Assembly: GCA_902490585.1 (NCBI GenBank)
Contig: CABUEI010000042.1
Location: forward strand, 1 to 17,414
DNA from: an uncultured Oscillospiraceae bacterium
GTDB lineage: Bacteria > Bacillota > Clostridia > Oscillospirales > Ruminococcaceae
Reading direction: 5' to 3'
DNA length: 17,414 nt
This document shows positions 14,801 to 17,414 of this stretch, piece by piece (within the stretch, counting starts at the first letter, position 1; each line of letters starts with the position of its first letter). The notes beneath the pieces were generated by a model. The model was not told the origin of the DNA. It worked only from the letters and a program-made list of their open reading frames with translations, and ran no database searches. The position numbers were made by a program, and so were the translations under genes.

Positions 14801-15415
14801 ATGAACATAACAGGAACGGGATATCAATACGGCTCATATAACAGGTACACCGACTATAAAACAGACAGTACGGAAAAAACGAACACAGCCGCATCAGACT
14901 GCACAACAACATACAATAACATCACAAAACGCAACAATGACAGCTTTGTATACAGCTCCTCTGCCGATTATGCTTATCAGCAGTATGCGAACGGATATAA
15001 ACCAAATATTTCCGTTGACCCGGAATATCTTGCAAAGACGGAAAATGATCCTGAACTCAAAGCAAAGTATCTGTCAGATATTGAAGATATAAAACAAGCT
15101 GATATGACGTTCTCAAAACAGCAATCGGCAAACGGTGTAAAAATAATAAGTCGGGGTTGGTACATAGATAAAAACGGTGAAATCAGCTCATGGGTAATTT
15201 CAAAGACAGAAAGAGGTAACGAAAAGTCGTTACTGCAACACATGAATGAAAACCTCGACAAGATAAGAACAAAGAAAGCAAAGAAGAAAATCGAGGAAGA
15301 AAAACGAAAAATCGCTATGCAGAAAAGGAAAATAGAAAACGAAAAGAAACTGCTCGCTTTGAAGAAAAAGAAGAAAGTCGGCGGTACGGGAAAAATGTTC
15401 TGTAGTTACGCATAA
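14801..15415 (+). CDS. Uncharacterised 204-aa protein, possibly DUF6033-like, with a charged coiled-coil tail
   Basis: The start ATG 14801 follows GGGAG (14789-14793) by 7 nt. Residues 1-60 are low-complexity, rich in Tyr, Asn, Thr and Ser. Residues about 70-135 (VDPEYLAKTENDPELKAKYL, then GWYIDKNGEISSW) resemble the second half of DUF6033 proteins, common in Clostridia and of unknown function. Residues about 145-195 are a Lys/Glu-rich helix with KIEEEKRKIAMQKRKIENEK, predicted to form a coiled coil and very basic overall, ending KKKKKVGG. No signal peptide or membrane segment is visible, so it is probably cytosolic. The gene stands alone with its own ribosome binding site. Family assignment is tentative; that it is a real gene is likely. 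Confidence 0.6.
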   Translation: MNITGTGYQYGSYNRYTDYKTDSTEKTNTAASDCTTTYNNITKRNNDSFVYSSSADYAYQQYANGYKPNISVDPEYLAKTENDPELKAKYLSDIEDIKQADMTFSKQQSANGVKIISRGWYIDKNGEISSWVISKTERGNEKSLLQHMNENLDKIRTKKAKKKIEEEKRKIAMQKRKIENEKKLLALKKKKKVGGTGKMFCSYA

Positions 15416-15628
15416 TCACACGGTTTTACGCCGATAATCAATATTGAAACAGCAAATGAGACTTATAGCAAAAACAAAAGAAAACCGATAAAAACCGCAG
15501 AAATCCGTACTTATTTGCAACAAGCAAAAATAAAATGAAATTACAAGTGAGAAATAGAGAGAAACAGCGATATTTAAAGAGATTTGAAGAGAAATAGATA
15601 TATATTTAGATTTTGTGCCGAAAATCGT
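15416..15628. other. Non-coding AT-rich spacer upstream of rplM
   Basis: I see no gene here. The stretch at about 15546-15606 is purine-rich on the plus strand, with repeated AGAGA and GAGAAATAGA-like words. A/T tracts just before the rplM -35 could act as an UP element. No clear terminator for the upstream 204-aa gene was found. Confidence 0.4.
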
Positions 15629-15657
15629 TTGACAAACGGGTTGCGGTTGACTATAAT
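15629..15657 (+). promoter_or_regulatory. rplM-rpsI promoter
   Basis: TTGACA (15629-15634), 17 bp, TATAAT (15652-15657): a perfect sigma-A consensus, as expected for a highly expressed ribosomal protein operon. Transcription would start near 15664. Confidence 0.95.
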
Positions 15658-15663
15658 ATAGAA

Positions 15664-15724
15664 CGTTGTGAAAATAATCAAACAGAGGTAAAACCTCAAG
15701 AGTAATTGAAAGGAAAGAATCAGA
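15664..15724 (+). promoter_or_regulatory. rplM leader with short hairpin
   Basis: The leader of about 60 nt contains GAGGT-AAA-ACCTC (15685-15697), a 5-bp hairpin shortly before the AAAGGA ribosome binding site at 15709-15714. Firmicutes carry autoregulatory L13 leaders at this place. I cannot match the known consensus, so this is only a candidate. Confidence 0.3.
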
Positions 15725-16153
15725 ATGTCAACATTTATGCCTAAAGCTGAAACAGTTGAACGTAAGTGGTATATTCTCGATGCAGCAGGAAAGCCCCTCG
15801 GCCGTGTTGCTGCAAAGGCTGCTCACATTCTCCGTGGTAAGCACAAGCCCACATACGCACCTCACTGCGACTGTGGCGATCATGTAATCGTAATTAACTG
15901 CGCTAAGGCAGTTTTAACAGGCAAGAAGCTTGAGAACAAGTACTACAGATGGCACACCGGCTACATCGGCGGTCTCAAGGAAGTACAGTACAGCAAGCTC
16001 ATGAGCGAGAAGCCCGAAAAGGCTATGCAGCTTGCTATCGAGGGTATGCTTCCCAACAACACACTCGGTAGAAAAGCCGCTACAAGAATGCGTCTTTATG
16101 CAGGCGCTGAGCACAAGAACGGCGCTCAGAAGCCCGAAGAATTCAAATATTAA
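15725..16153 (+). CDS. rplM: 50S ribosomal protein L13 (uL13)
   Basis: An early-assembly protein of the large ribosomal subunit that binds 23S rRNA. The product has 142 residues, the normal bacterial length. The family core is intact: KWYILDAAGKPLGRVA (residues 14-29), ILRGKHKP, GDHVIVINC, TGYIGGLK, and the signature MLPNNTLGRKAATRMRLYAG (109-128). The ATG follows AAAGGA at 15709-15714. It is the first gene of the conserved rplM-rpsI operon, with rpsI 12 nt downstream. Confidence 0.98.
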   Translation: MSTFMPKAETVERKWYILDAAGKPLGRVAAKAAHILRGKHKPTYAPHCDCGDHVIVINCAKAVLTGKKLENKYYRWHTGYIGGLKEVQYSKLMSEKPEKAMQLAIEGMLPNNTLGRKAATRMRLYAGAEHKNGAQKPEEFKY

Positions 16154-16165
16154 GGAGGGATAAAA

Positions 16166-16564
16166 ATGTACGAATCAAAGCCTTATTACTACGGAACAGG
16201 TAGAAGAAAGCACTCAGTTGCCAGAGTACGTGTTTATCCCGGCAGCGGTGTTATCACTGTAAACGGTCGTGGCATCGACGATTATTTCGGTCTTGAGACA
16301 TTAAAGCTCATCGTTCGTCAGCCTCTCGCTCTTACAGGAACAACAGAGAAGTTTGACATTGTCTGCACAGTTGCAGGCGGCGGTGTTACAGGTCAGGCAG
16401 GCGCTATCCGCCACGGCCTTTCAAGAGCTTTACTTCAGTACAGCGACGAGCTCCGTCCCGTACTCAAGAAGGCAGGCTTCTTAACTCGTGACCCCAGAAT
16501 GAAGGAAAGAAAGAAGTACGGCTTAAAGGCTGCACGTCGCGCTCCCCAGTTCTCAAAGAGATAA
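16166..16564 (+). CDS. rpsI: 30S ribosomal protein S9 (uS9)
   Basis: A small-subunit ribosomal protein whose C-terminal tail reaches the decoding P site and contacts peptidyl-tRNA. The product has 132 residues, normal length. Typical features are GTGRRKHSVARVRVYPGSG near the N-terminus, the GGGVTGQAGAIRHGLSRAL signature (about 72-90), and the universal end QFSKR, whose final Arg contacts tRNA. The ATG is preceded by GGAGGG at 16154-16159 directly after the rplM stop, so the two are co-transcribed. A terminator follows at 16656. Confidence 0.98.
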   Translation: MYESKPYYYGTGRRKHSVARVRVYPGSGVITVNGRGIDDYFGLETLKLIVRQPLALTGTTEKFDIVCTVAGGGVTGQAGAIRHGLSRALLQYSDELRPVLKKAGFLTRDPRMKERKKYGLKAARRAPQFSKR

Positions 16565-16655
16565 TTTCAGCCCTATACGTCGGATTATATCGGGCGTGGG
16601 CTTATCGGTTAACTCGTGTTTGTTACGAGGACAATACAAGCATTATATGATGACT

Positions 16656-16690
16656 ACCCTCTCCGAGATGTCGGAGGGGGTTTGTTTTTC
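16656..16690 (+). terminator. Rho-independent terminator of rplM-rpsI
   Basis: An 11-bp stem (16656-16666 with 16671-16681, one G-U pair) has a GATG tetraloop and is followed by TTTGTTTTT. Two weaker hairpins lie between the rpsI stop and this site: GCCC/GGGC at 16570-16595 and CTCGT/ACGAG at 16613-16629. Confidence 0.9.
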
Positions 16691-16699
16691 GGCATTTTC

Positions 16700-16728
16700 T
16701 TGATCTCAGACATTATTTGTGATATAAT
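16700..16728 (+). promoter_or_regulatory. Promoter of the helicase/nuclease gene
   Basis: TTGATC (16700-16705) and TATAAT (16723-16728) are 17 bp apart, with TG at 16720-16721 giving an extended -10. It lies directly behind the rpsI terminator, so the downstream gene is transcribed independently. Confidence 0.8.
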
Positions 16729-16759
16729 TAAAATATATTGTGTTACAAGGAGTTTTATC

Positions 16760-17414
16760 ATGTTAAAGCCCGGATTATATGAACAAGTAATTAATAAAGA
16801 TATCACAGAAAAAATCGACGAATCATCTCAGCTTATCGATAAGCGTGCTATTGATGATGCTGAGGCGGCGCACATTATATCAAATTATCTTGCTGAAATC
16901 ATAGAAAAAGGACTCGCGCGTTTAGGCAACGACAATATTGATACAAAACTCCTACTTGCGAACAAAATAGTAAGTGCCGTTACCGAGACCACAGGTGACG
17001 ATGAGTTTGACAGTATGAGCATAGATAACTCCGCACAACAACTTCTTGCAATCGCCGATATAGCAAACAACGCAGATTCTGTCAATAAAATCATAAGAAT
17101 GCCACGCCCGGAGACCCCTATGTCGTCGAGCTCGTTGTTTACCGGCGCTGTGCACGAGCCTCAGCTTATCAGCGAACTGAAAAAAGAGATCTTGTCTGCT
17201 GATCGTATCGATATGCTTGTTTCCTTTATAAAATGGAGCGGAATCAGACTTATATATGACGAACTGGAAGGCTTCACCGGAAAAGGCGGAAAATTAAGGA
17301 TCATCACAACATCATATATGGGTGCTACCGATGCAAAAGCGGTTGAAGAGCTCCGTAAACTGCCAAATACCGAAATTAAAGTATACTATGATACTAAATG
17401 CACCCGTCTTCACG
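16760..17414 (+). CDS. N-terminus of a DUF3427-type PLD-nuclease/SF2-helicase protein, cut by window edge
   Basis: ATG 16760 follows AAGGAGT (16747-16753). About 218 codons are open to the edge. The opening LKPGLYEQVIN is characteristic of DUF3427-type DEAD/DEAH helicases. A mostly helical region (20-120) is followed by a start that resembles PLD-like domains: EPQLISELKKEILSADRIDMLVSFIKWSG, then GGKLRIITTSYMGATDAKAVEEL, and YDTKCTRLH, where the window ends at what should be the first His of the HKD catalytic motif. The helicase motifs and DUF3427 domain would lie downstream and are not visible, so they are inferred from the family. Such proteins couple a PLD-type nuclease to an ATP-driven DNA/RNA motor and may act in DNA repair or defence. 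Confidence 0.75.
   Translation, partial: MLKPGLYEQVINKDITEKIDESSQLIDKRAIDDAEAAHIISNYLAEIIEKGLARLGNDNIDTKLLLANKIVSAVTETTGDDEFDSMSIDNSAQQLLAIADIANNADSVNKIIRMPRPETPMSSSSLFTGAVHEPQLISELKKEILSADRIDMLVSFIKWSGIRLIYDELEGFTGKGGKLRIITTSYMGATDAKAVEELRKLPNTEIKVYYDTKCTRLH

Overview
The window looks like chromosomal DNA of a Gram-positive, fibre-degrading gut clostridium of the Oscillospiraceae/Ruminococcaceae type (Eubacterium siraeum-like). This is inferred from moderate GC with AT-rich spacers, strong AGGAGG-type ribosome binding sites, consensus TTGACA/TATAAT promoters, a lipoprotein serpin, a pentose kinase, a cell-wall-anchored GH43 hemicellulase, a DUF2508-like protein and a clostridial-type phosphofructokinase. 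No species can be fixed from the sequence alone. I see no tRNA, rRNA, CRISPR array, insertion sequence or phage gene.

Layout. (i) 1-1378, minus: xylulokinase, cut at its 3' end by the window edge, with a near-consensus promoter and a perfect palindromic operator just after the predicted transcription start. (ii) 1724-2962, plus: a lipoprotein serpin with its own promoter. (iii) 3085-4170, plus: 6-phosphofructokinase, ended by a strong terminator. (iv) 4481-6739, plus: a GH43 enzyme with signal peptide, degenerate CBM6-like module, Pro-rich linker and sortase-like tail. It is interrupted after the signal peptide by one in-frame TAG at 4589-4591. (v) 12328-6852, minus: a two-gene operon of unknown function. 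It encodes an alpha/alpha-toroid-like protein (591 aa), then a 1227-aa protein with two Fn3-like domains, a CapA-like domain that has lost its metal-site histidines, and two related C-terminal domains resembling DUF6270. (vi) 12468-13853, plus: an M20 dipeptidase of the PepV type, fired from a promoter back-to-back with that of the operon. (vii) 13910-15415: a small DUF2508-like protein, a convergent DNA-deoxyinosine glycosylase whose 3' end overlaps it through a 9-bp tandem repeat, and a 204-aa protein with a basic/charged tail. (viii) 15725-16564, plus: rplM-rpsI (uL13-uS9) behind a perfect promoter. (ix) 16760 to the end, plus: the start of a PLD-nuclease/SF2-helicase of the DUF3427 type, cut by the window edge.

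Functionally, xylulokinase, phosphofructokinase and the GH43 enzyme fit pentose release from xylan or arabinoxylan and its entry into central metabolism; they are adjacent but have separate promoters. The serpin probably protects the cell surface against host or competitor serine proteases. The least explained part is the 6852-12328 operon, which looks like an uncharacterised system related to surface-polymer proteins. The most surprising single event is the amber codon in the GH43 gene, whose start signals and downstream frame are otherwise intact.
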